64,000 nt of DNA from Lacticaseibacillus thailandensis DSM 22698 = JCM 13996 (GTDB taxonomy: Bacteria > Bacillota > Bacilli > Lactobacillales > Lactobacillaceae), in assembly GCF_001312865.1 (NCBI RefSeq), contig NZ_BBER01000005.1, positions 1-64,000 of the forward strand. Reading direction: 5' to 3'. Shown here in pieces: positions 26,575 through 37,836 of this stretch (position 1 is the stretch's first letter; each line of letters starts with the position of its first letter). The notes below the pieces were generated by a model. It did no database searches and was not told the origin of the DNA. It saw only the letters and a program-made list of their open reading frames with translations. The position numbers and the translations under genes are program-made.

Positions 26575-26588
26575 TGTAAGCGATTACT
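26575..26588 (+). promoter_or_regulatory. cre site upstream of the PTS operon
   Basis: TGTAAGCGATTACT matches 13 of 14 positions of the CcpA-binding consensus TGWAANCGNTNWCA. It lies 39 nt before the EIIB start, so catabolite repression of the operon is likely. Confidence 0.75.
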
Positions 26589-26626
26589 ATTAAAGCGTAG
26601 AAAAATTATGACAGGAGGAAATAACT

Positions 26627-26938
26627 ATGGCAAAAGTTTTACTGGTTTGTGGTAGTGGAGCATCAAGCGGTTTTATGGCTGCTGCTGGACGTAAGGCGGC
26701 AAAGAAGGCTAAGTCCGATTTGGAGTTTAAGGCGCGTAGTGATTCTGAACTGGGAGACTTTCTCCAGGGGGTAGATTTACTACTAATTGCACCACACCTT
26801 AAGTATATGCTGCACGATGCGCAGAAGGAGGCTGATCAGTATGGGGTCAAGGTGGCCATTATTCCTCAAAAGGTATATGGAGCACTTGATGGCGCGGGAT
26901 TAGTTACTTTTGCAAACGAGGAATTAAACAGGGGATAG
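26627..26938 (+). CDS. PTS lactose/cellobiose-family EIIB component
   Basis: A 103-residue EIIB of the Lac family. The phosphorylated Cys8 is in the P-loop-like VCGSGASSGFMAA; IAPHLKYM and VAIIPQKVYGALDGA are family-typical. It accepts phosphate from EIIA and passes it to the incoming beta-glucoside. First gene of the operon EIIB-EIIA-EIIC-regulator-GH1, with GGAGG before the ATG. Base composition is clearly more AT-rich than the flanks. Confidence 0.92.
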   Translation: MAKVLLVCGSGASSGFMAAAGRKAAKKAKSDLEFKARSDSELGDFLQGVDLLLIAPHLKYMLHDAQKEADQYGVKVAIIPQKVYGALDGAGLVTFANEELNRG

Positions 26939-26944
26939 GGTCGT

Positions 26945-27295
26945 ATGGAAGCTAAGGAAGAAACGTTACGTGAAAATCTGAATCTCATCTCGATGCAGGT
27001 TATTTTACATGCTGGAAATGCTCGTGACACCATCATGAAAGTGTTCGATTTGCTCGCGGGCGATACCGTTGACTTTGAGCAGTTACATCAGTTACTGCAC
27101 GATGCTAGGCAGGAAATAACCATTGCGCACAAGAATCAAACGGACATGTTGCAGAGGGAAGCAAACGGAGAATACATTCCTTACTCAGTCTTGTTTGGGC
27201 ATGCGCAAGATACCTTAATGACAATTCAGAGTGAATTGATTATGGCTGAGAAATTGGTGCCGGTATTTAAGTCTTTGAAGGAGGAAAAGTCATGA
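26945..27295 (+). CDS. PTS lactose/cellobiose-family EIIA component
   Basis: A 116-residue, all-helical EIIA. The phosphorylated His86 is in the motif FGHAQDTLM; the N-terminal NLISMQVILHAGNAR is also conserved. It takes phosphate from HPr. It is six bases after EIIB and overlaps the EIIC start by 4 nt (ATGA), indicating translational coupling. Confidence 0.92.
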   Translation: MEAKEETLRENLNLISMQVILHAGNARDTIMKVFDLLAGDTVDFEQLHQLLHDARQEITIAHKNQTDMLQREANGEYIPYSVLFGHAQDTLMTIQSELIMAEKLVPVFKSLKEEKS

Positions 27296-28535
27296 AGAAG
27301 CTGATTACATGGATGACGGATGTATTTGCTCCTAAAGCAAATAAGATTGTCAAAAATCCATGGGTAGCATCCGTGCAAGATTCCATTTTAACAGCGATTC
27401 CAATGATTTTCATTGGGTCGTTTGCGACGATATTGTCACTCGTTCAGAACGTTTGGAAGGGATTCCCAGACTTTTCGATGTTGAGTACCTTTAGCTTTGG
27501 ACTATTCTCATTATTTTTATCCTATTTGTTGCCTGAGGCCATTATGACCCACAAAAACCATAAGGATGTTGCCAAGGCGGCAGGGTTAGCCGGTATTGCA
27601 TTCTTCTTGTTGGTGACGTATCCCTCGTTTACTAAGGCTGGGAATTTGGTCCTCAATATCAACTTGTTAGGCACTGGTGGGATGCTGGCCGCGCTGGTAT
27701 CAGGGCTGTTCGTCGGTTTTGTGATGAACATTGCTTCCAAGTTCCAGTTTTTCGGTGAAGACTCCAGTTTGCCTGATTTTGTTGCTACGTGGTTTAACAC
27801 GTTGATTCCGATTATTGTTGTTTTACTCATTGGATGGCTGTTCACGTTCCAGTTGCACTTCAATATGTCTGCGTCAATTACTAGTGTATTAATGCCGTTA
27901 GTTAAGATTGGTGGCAGTTTTGGCGGTTTTGTTTTCATTATTTTCTTGGGCTATTCGTTTTTGTACACTTTTGGTATTTCCAGCTGGATTATTTACCCAG
28001 TCGAAATTGCAATTGCCCTGCCAGGTATTGCTGCTAATGCCCAACAGGTAGCTAATGGTGGCGCCCCAACGCATATCTTTGTTGACGAAGTTATCGATAT
28101 GTTTGTTATTGGTGGTGGCGGTGCAACCTTAGCATTAGCCATTATGATGGCTTTTATGGCCAAATCAGCTCGGATGAAGATGGTTGGACGTGCGGGCTTG
28201 ATTCCGTCGATTTTTAACATCAACGAGCCAATTGTGTTTGGTGCACCAATTGCGTTCAACCCAATTTTGATGGTGCCAATGTGGATTATGGGACTACTTG
28301 GCCCAATTTCAGCATGGGTAGTTATGAAATTGGGCCTTGTACCTATTCCGGCTCACGTGTTTGGACTGTGGTACCTGCCAACTCCTATTTTTGCCTTTTT
28401 TTTGCCACCAAGTCATTGCGCGGTGTGATTTATGTAGTTGTACTATTTATTATTTCTTGGCTTGTTTACTTGCCGTTCTTCCGGGCAGCTGACAGTGTGG
28501 CTTTGAAGCAAGAACAGTCGGGTGATGACGAATAA
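27292..28535 (+). pseudogene. PTS cellobiose-family EIIC permease, one frameshift
   Basis: Membrane channel of the PTS, about 413 residues when restored. It opens ITWMTDVFAPKANKIVKNPW, and has ten hydrophobic segments and the substrate-region motif FNINEPIVFGAPIAFNPIL. The frame shifts in the T-run near 28395-28402; afterwards ATKSLRGVIYVVVLFIISW continues in the other frame to 28535. Eight Ts are present, and nine would give FFFATKSL. A homopolymer-length error is the likely cause. Substrate by family and the GH1 neighbour: a beta-glucoside disaccharide or aryl glucoside. Confidence 0.85.
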
Positions 28536-28553
28536 AGTGAGAGAGACCTCAAT

Positions 28554-30467
28554 ATGAAACTTCAGGATAGTGATCTAGTTAAGTTCTTGCACGCTCATCG
28601 CAATTGGCAATCAGCGCAGACATTAGCAGTTCAATTTGGGGTTAGCACTCGTACAATACGTAACCATGTCAATAGTATTAATGCGTCCTCTTCTGTAATA
28701 GAGTCTGGGCAATTTGGCTACCGGATAAAATCACTAAATAGTGCGCTATTAGATACGCCAAAACAAAATATACAAAATCAGCTGTTTGGTATCCTCTTTG
28801 CTTCGTCGCAAGGTAGCGTGTCACTTGAATCGGTTATTAACCAAACCTATTTTTCGGAGGCAACGATTAAGGATGCAGTGGCTAAATTTAATCATGAGAA
28901 CAAAGGAAATGACGTCCAGATAAAATTGAGTAAGGCCATGCTTACTTTGGAGGGCACTGAGTATAGTCGACGTCGCTTATTTCACCGGTTTGCAGGTGAA
29001 CAGTTAAGGAGTTTAGGTCGTTTACAACCAGGTCCATTTAATTTAGCACATCTAATTCCCAATATTTCGATAGATTCCCTCCAGCAAATTATTACCTCGG
29101 TAGTTAACAAAAAGGACTTAGTTATTAATGGTTATGAAATGAATGATTTGCTGCTACACTATGCAATTTCCATCAACCGCATCATGCAGGGTAACAGCTA
29201 TAGTCAATTTATTCAAAATAAAGGCCTTAAGAGTCGGGAGGAATATGAATTAACGCTCCAGATAACTGACCGCCTTTTTCAACAATTTAACCTTCGATTT
29301 AATGAATACGAAGTTAGTGCATTAACCTTGGCGCTGGTGGGTAAAACTATTGCGCGTGATACTAATAAGCAAGGTATAGAGGATTTGGAGCAGTACGTAC
29401 CCAAACGCGTTGTTGATGCATGCTTGCAAGTGATTGATAAAACCAGCCACGAATATAATTTGCAGCTGAATGATCCTAGCTTTCAAGTACGCTTCATTAT
29501 TCACGTCAACAACATGGTTAGTCGGGTCAGATTTGGGCAAAGTCCGCAAACTGAGGATTTTAGCCAGCTAACGCAACAGTATCCATTACTTTATGAGATG
29601 GCTCTTTACATGCTTGAAGCGTTATCAGATGAGCTGCATTTGACCATTGATCATTGTGAGAGTGTTTATCTATTGTTGCATTTAGGAGCATACCTGGAAA
29701 ACGATCAACACCACTTAATCAACGCTGTTGTGGTTGTACCAGAGTATTACGATATGGCTACGAGTCTGTTAGAGCGACTTGATGATGTTTTTGGGCATGA
29801 GCTTCGAGTTACACAGGTCATGCAGGATATTCCTGGTGGAGGGATTCAGTTTGATTCACGACTCATTATTACTACGCAATCGCTAAAGACGATGCCGGAT
29901 CAACGGGTAGTGCGGGTATCTCCGTTACTTTCGAGTATCGATATTGCCCGTTTGCATAAGGAAATTGATCAAATTGCACACCAAGATTGGGTGCTAAAAA
30001 ATATTGGTTACCTTCACCGTTATTTATCGCGAGACCTATTTTTCAACCATATGCAATTTAAAACAAAGCAAGAAGCACTAGATTTTGGCGCACAACAATT
30101 TGAGAGTCAGGGGTACACGGATGATAAGTTTATCCACGAAATTTTGAAGCGCGAAAAATTGGCAGCAACAAATTTTGGTAATGTTGCTATTCCGCACACT
30201 ATGCGTATGAAGGCTAAGCACACAGTTATGTTAGTAATCATGAATGATAAACCTATTAAGTGGAGCGCGGAAAGTAGTTGCAGGTTAATAATCATGATTG
30301 CCGTTAGTAATAAAGCGGTCCATGTTTTTGGTGAACTGCTACAGGTCATGATTAGCGCACTATCAATTAAACACAACGTAGAGTTGTTACTAGCGTGTGA
30401 TGATTACGATCAGTTTGCCACGCAATTTGCAGATATGTTTAGTAAGGTCCGTCGAGAAGATATCTAG
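28554..30467 (+). CDS. PRD-containing transcriptional regulator with EIIA domain (LicR/MtlR type)
   Basis: A 637-residue regulator. An N-terminal helix-turn-helix (residues 8-45, TLAVQFGVSTRTIRNHVNSI), two PRD domains roughly at 170-280 and 290-395 with phosphorylatable His, a central EIIB-like stretch (about 400-480), and a C-terminal EIIA(Man/Fru)-like domain (FGNVAIPHTM, His near residue 545). These activators are switched by PTS phosphorylation: EII components inactivate them without substrate, HPr activates them. The frame is intact. It is placed inside the operon it presumably controls, 19 nt after EIIC and 18 nt before the glycosidase. Confidence 0.9.
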   Translation: MKLQDSDLVKFLHAHRNWQSAQTLAVQFGVSTRTIRNHVNSINASSSVIESGQFGYRIKSLNSALLDTPKQNIQNQLFGILFASSQGSVSLESVINQTYFSEATIKDAVAKFNHENKGNDVQIKLSKAMLTLEGTEYSRRRLFHRFAGEQLRSLGRLQPGPFNLAHLIPNISIDSLQQIITSVVNKKDLVINGYEMNDLLLHYAISINRIMQGNSYSQFIQNKGLKSREEYELTLQITDRLFQQFNLRFNEYEVSALTLALVGKTIARDTNKQGIEDLEQYVPKRVVDACLQVIDKTSHEYNLQLNDPSFQVRFIIHVNNMVSRVRFGQSPQTEDFSQLTQQYPLLYEMALYMLEALSDELHLTIDHCESVYLLLHLGAYLENDQHHLINAVVVVPEYYDMATSLLERLDDVFGHELRVTQVMQDIPGGGIQFDSRLIITTQSLKTMPDQRVVRVSPLLSSIDIARLHKEIDQIAHQDWVLKNIGYLHRYLSRDLFFNHMQFKTKQEALDFGAQQFESQGYTDDKFIHEILKREKLAATNFGNVAIPHTMRMKAKHTVMLVIMNDKPIKWSAESSCRLIIMIAVSNKAVHVFGELLQVMISALSIKHNVELLLACDDYDQFATQFADMFSKVRREDI

Positions 30468-30482
30468 TAATGGAGGTTATAG

Positions 30483-31934
<1,452 letters not shown>

Positions 31935-31968
31935 TAGCGAAAATGGCGGGCTTAAATTATAAGCTGCA

Positions 31969-32007
31969 ACGAAAAAGGGGCCGGCGTTTGCTGGCCCCTT
32001 TTGTGAT
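31969..32007 (+). terminator. Operon terminator
   Basis: AAAAAGGGGCCGGC with GCTGGCCCCTTTT, a near-perfect stem directly after the GH1 gene, ending the PTS operon. Confidence 0.85.
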
Positions 32008-32058
32008 CCTTGATATGGTACACGCTGACTTTACCCATCTTCGTTGCACCGTTTATTA

Positions 32059-32302
32059 CTACGTGAGGGCCAGTATCAGTAGCACAGCGATGATGAAAAT
32101 AGACCACGACACCAGCTTAGTGCTGCTCAGTGTCGAACACGAAGTCTGGCGAGAAAAACTATCCCCGAAAATTATGCCGCTAATACTGAAGTTGACCAGA
32201 TTGGCGATAATTGGTGCCAGGAGGCGGCGGTGATTCGTCTGGGCTAATCACTTCCGGCGCGGTCACCTGGGAATCCTGTTCAAAGTGGCCGGCCACTGGC
32301 AC
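32059..32302 (-). pseudogene. Small membrane protein, one frameshift
   Basis: On the - strand GTG 32302 follows GGGAGGAAGGAAACCA. The first 28 codons give a Pro/Glu-rich start (PVAGHFEQDSQVTAPEVISP). The next frame then continues LAPIIANLVNFSISGIIFGD and ends with a hydrophobic helix WSIFIIAVLLILAL before TAG at 32059. The total length is one base over a multiple of three, fitting a single indel near 32225. About 80 residues with one or two membrane helices; function unknown. The pattern is plausible but short. Confidence 0.4.
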
Positions 32303-32429
32303 TGGTTTCCTTCCTCCCTGACTTCGATTTCAGTACATCATTTTTGGTGACTGGCGGAAAAAAACTTGGTGTTACCGGTACTTGGCGCTACGCCAGCGAC
32401 AAGTAGTCCACGACGCACCTGTGTATTAT

Positions 32430-32443
32430 TGAAAGCGCTTGCG
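32430..32443 (+). promoter_or_regulatory. cre-like site upstream of the ATP-grasp gene
   Basis: TGAAAGCGCTTGCG matches the CcpA consensus except at the last half-site positions. TATACT at 32465-32470 may be the -10. Suggests carbon-source control; moderate support. Confidence 0.45.
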
Positions 32444-32514
32444 TAGGTGGACCGTTCCCTGTGGTATACTAGAACCGCACTATTTGACAGGAAGATACCA
32501 AAGGGAGAGTGTTT

Positions 32515-33797
32515 ATGGCTAGTCCAAACGACTATCGGCCGGTATTGCTAGGCAGTGACGCGACCACCTATGGCATGGCGCGTAACTTCTACGCATTAAC
32601 CGGGCAGCCCGTGGACGCCTTTGCCCGTAACCAACTCGTACCGACGCGCTGGTCGCACATTGTGCACGTTCACGTGGTACCAGAATTAGATCAAGATGCC
32701 ACGTTTGTGGCGGCAATGCATGACGTAGCGGCACGGTACGACGAGCAGGACGGACCACTGTTGTTGGTGCTTGCACTGATACGTACGCCGAGTTGGTGGC
32801 GCGGCACAAAGACGAATTGGACCCACGGTTTGTTTGTCCCAGCGTCGATTATGATTTACTCAAGCAATTAAATGATAAGGAACAGTTTTACAACCTGTGT
32901 GGGGATTATGATCTACCCTACCCAGAAACCAAAATTATTACCCGGGCAATGTACGACAGCGGGGTGGCCATTACGTCACCGTTTAGTTTTCCTGTCATGC
33001 TTAAACCTACCGAGTCCGTGGAGTGGCAAGGCATCAACTTTCGGGGTCGGAAAAAGGTGTTTACGATCCACTCCCAGGTGGAGCTCAACACGATCGTGGC
33101 CCGTATCTACGAGCAGGATTATAGTTGCGACCTAGTACTACAGGACTTTATTCCGGGGGATGATAGCCACATGCGCGTGATCAACGCGTACGTGGATCAG
33201 CAGCATCACGTCAAGCTGATGTCGGTAGGACGGCCGTTACTGGTTGACCCGTCCCCAGCGGCTATTGGGAACGTAATGGCGATGTTGCCAGCATATGATC
33301 GCGAGTTGTGCGACCTGGTTCAGCCCTTCCTGGAGGGTATTGGTTACACCGGTTTGGCGAACTTAGACTTGAAGTTTGATGACCGCGACCAGACGTACAA
33401 GTTACTTGAGATTAACATGCGGTCAGGCCGTAGCGGTTACTTTCTCACCCTCAACGGCTACAATATTGCCGAGTGGCTGGTGCGGGATTACGTGACCCGT
33501 GACCTGGATCAGACCAACACGGTTTACGCACACGACGATCCGCGGCGGGCGTACCTGTGGCTGGGCGTACCGCGGCATATTTTTAAACGGTACACCCCAG
33601 ACAGCGCGTTGAAGAACCAGGCGTTGACGTTGATCGACCAGGCACATGTGGGCACGACGATTTTTGACCCGCATGACTTTAGCATTCCGCGCTGGGTCCT
33701 CTTGCACCGACTATTTTTCGGTTATAATAAACTGTACAAGCGTTATTTTGCTGAACTCAAAGGCAACCTTAAGGAGGTTGAAGCGAATGGTAACTGA
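32515..33797 (+). pseudogene. ATP-grasp carboxylate-amine ligase (D-aspartate ligase-like), one frameshift
   Basis: ATG 32515 follows AAGGGAG. The N-terminal part (YRPVLLGSDATTYGMARNF) breaks near 32775 and continues as DTYAELVARHKDELDPRFV in another frame with one base added; restored length 427 residues. ATP-grasp elements include FPVMLKPTESVEWQGI, VLQDFIPGDDSHMRV and the metal motif LLEINMRSGRSGYF. It resembles Aslfm-type ligases that attach D-Asp to the lysine side chain of peptidoglycan precursors (Lys-D-Asp cross-bridge), cytoplasmic and ATP-dependent. The stop overlaps the next gene. Confidence 0.8.
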
Positions 33798-34245
33798 AGA
33801 TGATTTTCAGGTTGAGTCACTACACTTTAAGCGGTTGCTACTGGCGGTCGACGACGATGATGATGAGTCCAGCCGGCGGGCGTTCAACTACGCTTGCACC
33901 CTGGCCAAAATCTACGGTATTCCGTTAGGCATCGTGTCGGTGCTGGAAACGGGTGATATGAACATCTTTCAGTCACTGTCACCGGATATCCTGGCGCAGC
34001 GGCGGGCAGAAATCACCCACAATCTGGATACCTACGTGGACAAAGCCACGCAGTTCGGGGTTGAGGATGCGCAGCCCATTGTGGCGGAAGGCAAGCCGGG
34101 CCGCGTAATCGTTGAAGAAGTAGCGCCGGCATTCAAGCCCGACCTGATCATTGTTGGGACGCATGAGCGCTCCAACAACCACCTGGGCAGTGTGTCTGCG
34201 TTTGTCACGCGCAACGCTAAGGCCAGCGTCATCGTGGTACGTTAA
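33787..34245 (+). CDS. Universal stress protein (UspA family)
   Basis: A 152-residue single Usp domain: FKRLLLAVDDDDDESSRRAF at the start, IVAEGKPGRVIVEEV, and DLIIVGTHERSN followed by LGSVSAFVTRNAKASVIVV. The ATP-binding pattern G-2x-G-9x-G(S/T) is only partly kept. ATG 33787 lies inside the end of the ATP-grasp gene, with AAGGAGG at 33769-33775, so both are co-translated. Such proteins help survival in acid and starvation stress; the exact target is unknown. Confidence 0.88.
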   Translation: MVTEDDFQVESLHFKRLLLAVDDDDDESSRRAFNYACTLAKIYGIPLGIVSVLETGDMNIFQSLSPDILAQRRAEITHNLDTYVDKATQFGVEDAQPIVAEGKPGRVIVEEVAPAFKPDLIIVGTHERSNNHLGSVSAFVTRNAKASVIVVR

Positions 34246-34257
34246 TTCAGACATTGA

Positions 34258-34296
34258 ATGATAGCCGCCAACACCGGATGGGTGTGGCGGCTATTA
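34258..34296 (+). terminator. Terminator after usp gene
   Basis: GATAGCCGCCAACACC pairs with GGTGT-GGCGGCTAT (one bulge), followed by TACTGTTT. Confidence 0.65.
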
Positions 34297-34545
34297 CTGT
34301 TTGGTAGATCAAGTCGATTGGTCAAATATCGGAATTTTAATACCAGTATGAAACCGAAAGTGTTATAAATAACCTGAATCACGGCCCGACATTGAGGACC
34401 GCGTAACAACCATAATCACCGCTAGACCACGCATGGGGCGTATCTGTGACACCGCCCCCCTGCTTGTCACGGATATATTGGCGGTATTGATAAAGTGTGG
34501 TTTAATGGACAACAAGTAGACATTTACTGGACTGGAGGTGACGGC

Positions 34546-35139
34546 ATGGCAACTGAATATACACGCGAGCAGCAGGCGTTTAGTCGCGAATGTATCCAAG
34601 AGGGGTTGTTCCTGCTGATGGAGGACCAGCCACTGGATGAGATTACGGTGAGTGCTATTTCTCAGCGTTCAGGAATTTCCCGGATGGGTTTTTACCGTAA
34701 TTACAAGTCCAAGCAGGACGTATTGGACGACTACTTTAGCTCCCAGATGGATCATTTGATCGACCAGCTGGGTGAAGTGGAGCCGCTGAACGCGGAAAAC
34801 ATCATTCCCCGTTACTTTGAATTCGTCCGGGATCATTCGACCCGCTTTCGTCTAGCCATTGTGTCCGGTGGGGACCAGATCCTGCATGATTGCTTTGCGC
34901 GCACGGTGGGCAAGTTCTTTGACCAGAACGTCAAGCGACCGTGGTTTACCGGGACTTACGCCGAGTTCTGGCAGTCGTTTGTTACCTCAGGGCTTTACGC
35001 CGTAACGGTACGGTGGATCGGCGAGAACTTCCTGACGCCAATTCCGGTATTGACGTCGGTGGTCGCCCACCTGGCTGCCCAACCGCCGCGTGATATTTCC
35101 AACGTGGCCATTAACTCGACGGCTGATGAAGATGAGTAA
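34546..35139 (+). CDS. TetR-family transcriptional regulator
   Basis: A 197-residue regulator from ATG 34546 behind GGAGGTG. The helix-turn-helix is ITVSAISQRSGISRMGFYRN with YKSKQDVLDDYF after it, the signature of the DhaS/TetR_C_8-like group of Firmicutes. The C-terminal part is the ligand and dimer domain. It precedes a membrane exporter gene after a terminator, so it may or may not control it. Frame intact. Confidence 0.85.
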   Translation: MATEYTREQQAFSRECIQEGLFLLMEDQPLDEITVSAISQRSGISRMGFYRNYKSKQDVLDDYFSSQMDHLIDQLGEVEPLNAENIIPRYFEFVRDHSTRFRLAIVSGGDQILHDCFARTVGKFFDQNVKRPWFTGTYAEFWQSFVTSGLYAVTVRWIGENFLTPIPVLTSVVAHLAAQPPRDISNVAINSTADEDE

Positions 35140-35157
35140 CCCCACATAGTAATTGAC

Positions 35158-35200
35158 CGCCGGAACTGTACCTAGGTATAGTGCCGGCTTTTTATTTCCG
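35158..35200 (+). terminator. Terminator after tetR
   Basis: CCGGAACTGTAC pairs with GTATAGTGCCGG (internal mismatches) and ends in TTTTTATTT. Confidence 0.75.
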
Positions 35201-35225
35201 TGTTACTGGGAACTGGAGGATTTAC

Positions 35226-36290
35226 ATGACCCCTTACCAACGTTTTGTTCATCACACCCGGGTACGGCGGCTGGCCGTACTGCTCGTTATCGTCATGGTC
35301 TTATGGCTGGTCCGTGACCTGATGAGCACGATACTGTTAACGTTCATCTTTACCTTTCTGATTATCCGACTGATTCGCTGGGTGCAGCGGCTCCTCCCAC
35401 GCCTGCGACCGCTGTTCGTCGTCATTCCGGTGTACTTATTGCTGCTGGCGGCACTGTACTACGTCATTACGCGGTACGCCCCGATGATCGGGGAGCAGAG
35501 TTTGCACCTGTTTAATTCGGTCAGCAAGTTTTACAACAGCAAGGCTTTCGATGATAACCAGCTAATCCAGTGGGGGTTGAAGCAGCTATCAAAGATGAAC
35601 TTGAAGCAACAACTGCAAAACTCCGTCACCACGCTACTCAGCGCGCTCACAAGCATCGGTGGGATGATCGTCACGTTCTTGTTGTCGCTGTTGCTGAGCT
35701 TCTTCTACACGATTGAGTTGGATTCGCTCAACGCCTTTGGCCAGAAGTTTTTGGATTCAACGTTCGGCTGGTTCTTTGCCGACGTCAGCTTCTTTGCCAA
35801 GAAGTTTATCAATACGTTTGGGATCGTCCTGGAAGCACAAATCGTCATTGCGTTGGTGAACACCACCATCACGGTTATCACCCTCTTATTCATGAAGATG
35901 CCGAACATTCCGAGTTTGGGCATCATGGTCTTCCTGTTGTCGCTGATTCCCGTTGCGGGGGCCATTATTTCGGTCGTCCCGCTGTCCATCATCGCGTACA
36001 CGGTGGGCGGCTGGCAGGACGTCGCGACGATCATCGTGATGATCATCGTCATTCACATCCTGGAATCTTACGTTCTCAACCCGAAGTTTATGAGTAGCCG
36101 CACGCAGTTACCGATCTTCTTTACGTTTGTGGTTTTACTGTTTGCTGAGCACATCTGGGGCACCTGGGGTCTGATTGTGGGGATTCCGGTCTTCACCTTC
36201 CTGCTCGATATTCTGGGGGTCCAGCAGTCCGGCAAGTCAGGGGCCACGAACAAAGCCGCGGCGCCGGGTCGTGACGTGAGTGACCAGTAG
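35226..36290 (+). CDS. AI-2E family transporter (YhhQ/TqsA-like membrane protein)
   Basis: A 354-residue integral membrane protein from ATG 35226 behind GGAGG. Seven to eight hydrophobic segments: two at the N terminus, a pair at about residues 70-90, a long pair around 140-165, then the C-terminal block with the conserved LSLIPVAGAIISVVPLSII and NPKFMSSRTQLPIF. Family members export AI-2 or act as Na+/H+ antiporters. With luxS in the same window an AI-2 export role is possible but not shown. Frame intact. Confidence 0.88.
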   Translation: MTPYQRFVHHTRVRRLAVLLVIVMVLWLVRDLMSTILLTFIFTFLIIRLIRWVQRLLPRLRPLFVVIPVYLLLLAALYYVITRYAPMIGEQSLHLFNSVSKFYNSKAFDDNQLIQWGLKQLSKMNLKQQLQNSVTTLLSALTSIGGMIVTFLLSLLLSFFYTIELDSLNAFGQKFLDSTFGWFFADVSFFAKKFINTFGIVLEAQIVIALVNTTITVITLLFMKMPNIPSLGIMVFLLSLIPVAGAIISVVPLSIIAYTVGGWQDVATIIVMIIVIHILESYVLNPKFMSSRTQLPIFFTFVVLLFAEHIWGTWGLIVGIPVFTFLLDILGVQQSGKSGATNKAAAPGRDVSDQ

Positions 36291-36448
36291 TCGCCGATTA
36301 GTGGCGATCACTTTGAAAATAGCTTTGCCGATTACCCCGTTTGCTGGTGGTTTGTCACCGAGTGGGCGGGATTTCGTGCTACCTAGTGGTTCGGTGCGGC
36401 TGGTGGCGCCGGCTACAAACGAAGGTGGAACCACTAGGGCAGTTAGTG

Positions 36449-36454
36449 TAGAAT
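36449..36454 (+). promoter_or_regulatory. Possible gpmA -10
   Basis: TAGAAT preceded by GTG lies about 57 nt before the gpmA ATG. The 220-nt gap before it holds no supported gene. Confidence 0.4.
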
Positions 36455-36511
36455 GGGAAGGTAAATGCCAAGCAAGGTTTGGTAACTAAAAAAAGTGAGG
36501 TAATTGTTAAC

Positions 36512-37203
36512 ATGGCAAAATTGGTTCTGATTCGTCATGGTCAATCCGAATGGAATTTGTCCAACCAGTTCACTGGCTGGCACGATGTTGACCTGTCCGA
36601 AAAGGGTGTTGAAGAAGCTAAGGCAGCTGGTAAGAAGCTGAAGGAAGCTGGCATCCAGTTTGATCAGGCTTACACTTCCGTTTTGACCCGTGCAATCAAG
36701 ACGTTGCACTACGCTCTGGAAGAAGCTGACCAGCTTTGGATTCCAGAAACGAAGACTTGGCGTCTGAACGAACGTCACTATGGCGCTCTGCAGGGCTTGA
36801 ACAAGAAGGAAACGGCCGAGAAGTACGGTGACGAACAGGTGCACATCTGGCGTCGTTCGTACGACGTGTTGCCACCATTGTTGGATGCTGATGACCCAGA
36901 GTCAGCAGCACAAGACCGTCGTTACGCTGACTTGGACCCACGGATCATCCTGGTGGTGAAAACCTCAAGGTCACTCTGGAACGTGTTATCCCATTCTGGG
37001 AAGACCACATTGCTCCAGACCTGCTGGCCGGCAAGAACGTTATCATCGCTGCACATGGTAACTCTCTGCGTGCCCTGACTAAGTACATCGAAAACATTTC
37101 CGATGCTGACATCATGAACCTCGAAATGGCTACTGGCGAACCAGTTGTCTACGACTTTGATGACAAGCTGAAGGTTACGAACAAGGAAAAGTTAGGCAAG
37201 TAA
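36512..37203 (+). pseudogene. gpmA: 2,3-bisphosphoglycerate-dependent phosphoglycerate mutase, one frameshift
   Basis: Glycolytic interconversion of 3- and 2-phosphoglycerate. The catalytic motif [10 protein letters not shown] (His near residue 8), [15 protein letters not shown] and the second histidine motif [10 protein letters not shown] are all there, but the frame breaks at about 36947. ATCATC-CTGGTGG with one more C gives [17 protein letters not shown] and a 230-residue protein ending NKEKLGK. Codon use is strongly biased, as for highly expressed genes. A real loss of this step would be costly, so this break is good evidence for a sequencing error. Confidence 0.93.
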
Positions 37204-37218
37204 TTACCTGATGGATTC

Positions 37219-37254
37219 GGGAAGCACTCCACTTTCGGGGGGAGTGCTTTTTTT
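37219..37254 (+). terminator. gpmA terminator
   Basis: GGGAAGCACTCC with GGAGTGCTTTTTTT, strong stem plus seven Ts. Confidence 0.9.
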
Positions 37255-37377
37255 GCGCCATGGGTTGGTCCTTACGGGCGCCCACGTGGCCATGCGCAGG
37301 CTCTGCGCGGCTGAAGCGCGCGATTGAGGGCTTGGCCGCGCGGCGATTACAGGTCAGAATGATTGGGGAACGTAGCA

Positions 37378-37623
37378 ATGAGTAGTGAAAGTAGTGAAGT
37401 AACGCAGATTGAAATGATTCGGATCATCAAGCAGTTTCGGCAACAAGGGTTTCAAGGCAAATACGGTGCCATGCAGCGGGTCGCGGGGAGTGACCACGAG
37501 TACTTTGTGGCGCTGACAGACGCGCAGACCGCGATGACCGGACTATTTCGGATCGACCTCACTAGTAACCAGATTGAATTTCAGTACATGCTCGACGAGG
37601 ACCACGTCTTCGCGGCAGACTAA
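37378..37623 (+). CDS. Hypothetical 81-residue protein
   Basis: Short soluble protein starting MSSESSEVTQIEMIRIIKQF and ending YMLDEDHVFAAD. It has a helix, then a likely beta-rich segment (YFVALTDAQTAMTGLFRIDL). The ribosome site is weak (GGGGA), but codon use matches neighbours and a strong terminator follows. I do not recognise a family. Confidence 0.6.
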   Translation: MSSESSEVTQIEMIRIIKQFRQQGFQGKYGAMQRVAGSDHEYFVALTDAQTAMTGLFRIDLTSNQIEFQYMLDEDHVFAAD

Positions 37624-37636
37624 CAACAGTACCACC

Positions 37637-37675
37637 GTAACGGGGTCCCTCGAGAAGAGGGGCCCCGTTTTTTTG
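37637..37675 (+). terminator. Terminator
   Basis: ACGGGGTCCCTC with GAGGGGCCCCGT and seven Ts. Confidence 0.85.
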
Positions 37676-37836
37676 CCGGTGGGCGGTTGGACCCGATGTA
37701 AAACCCGTGATTGACCGATACAAAGACAACACACTTCTTTACGTACGCATGCAGCGTTCCGTTACACGCCCCGGCTATCATTATCTTTGTAATCGGGATG
37801 GTTCTTGTTAATGCACGAAGAAAGAGGTAATTGCTG

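Noticed and set aside
31943-32233. 96-codon + strand frame after the GH1 gene
   Set aside because: It runs through the operon terminator, and the opposite strand has the better candidate (32059-32302).
36280-36489. 69-codon frame between the AI-2E transporter and gpmA
   Set aside because: Contains the probable gpmA promoter; no ribosome site or family.
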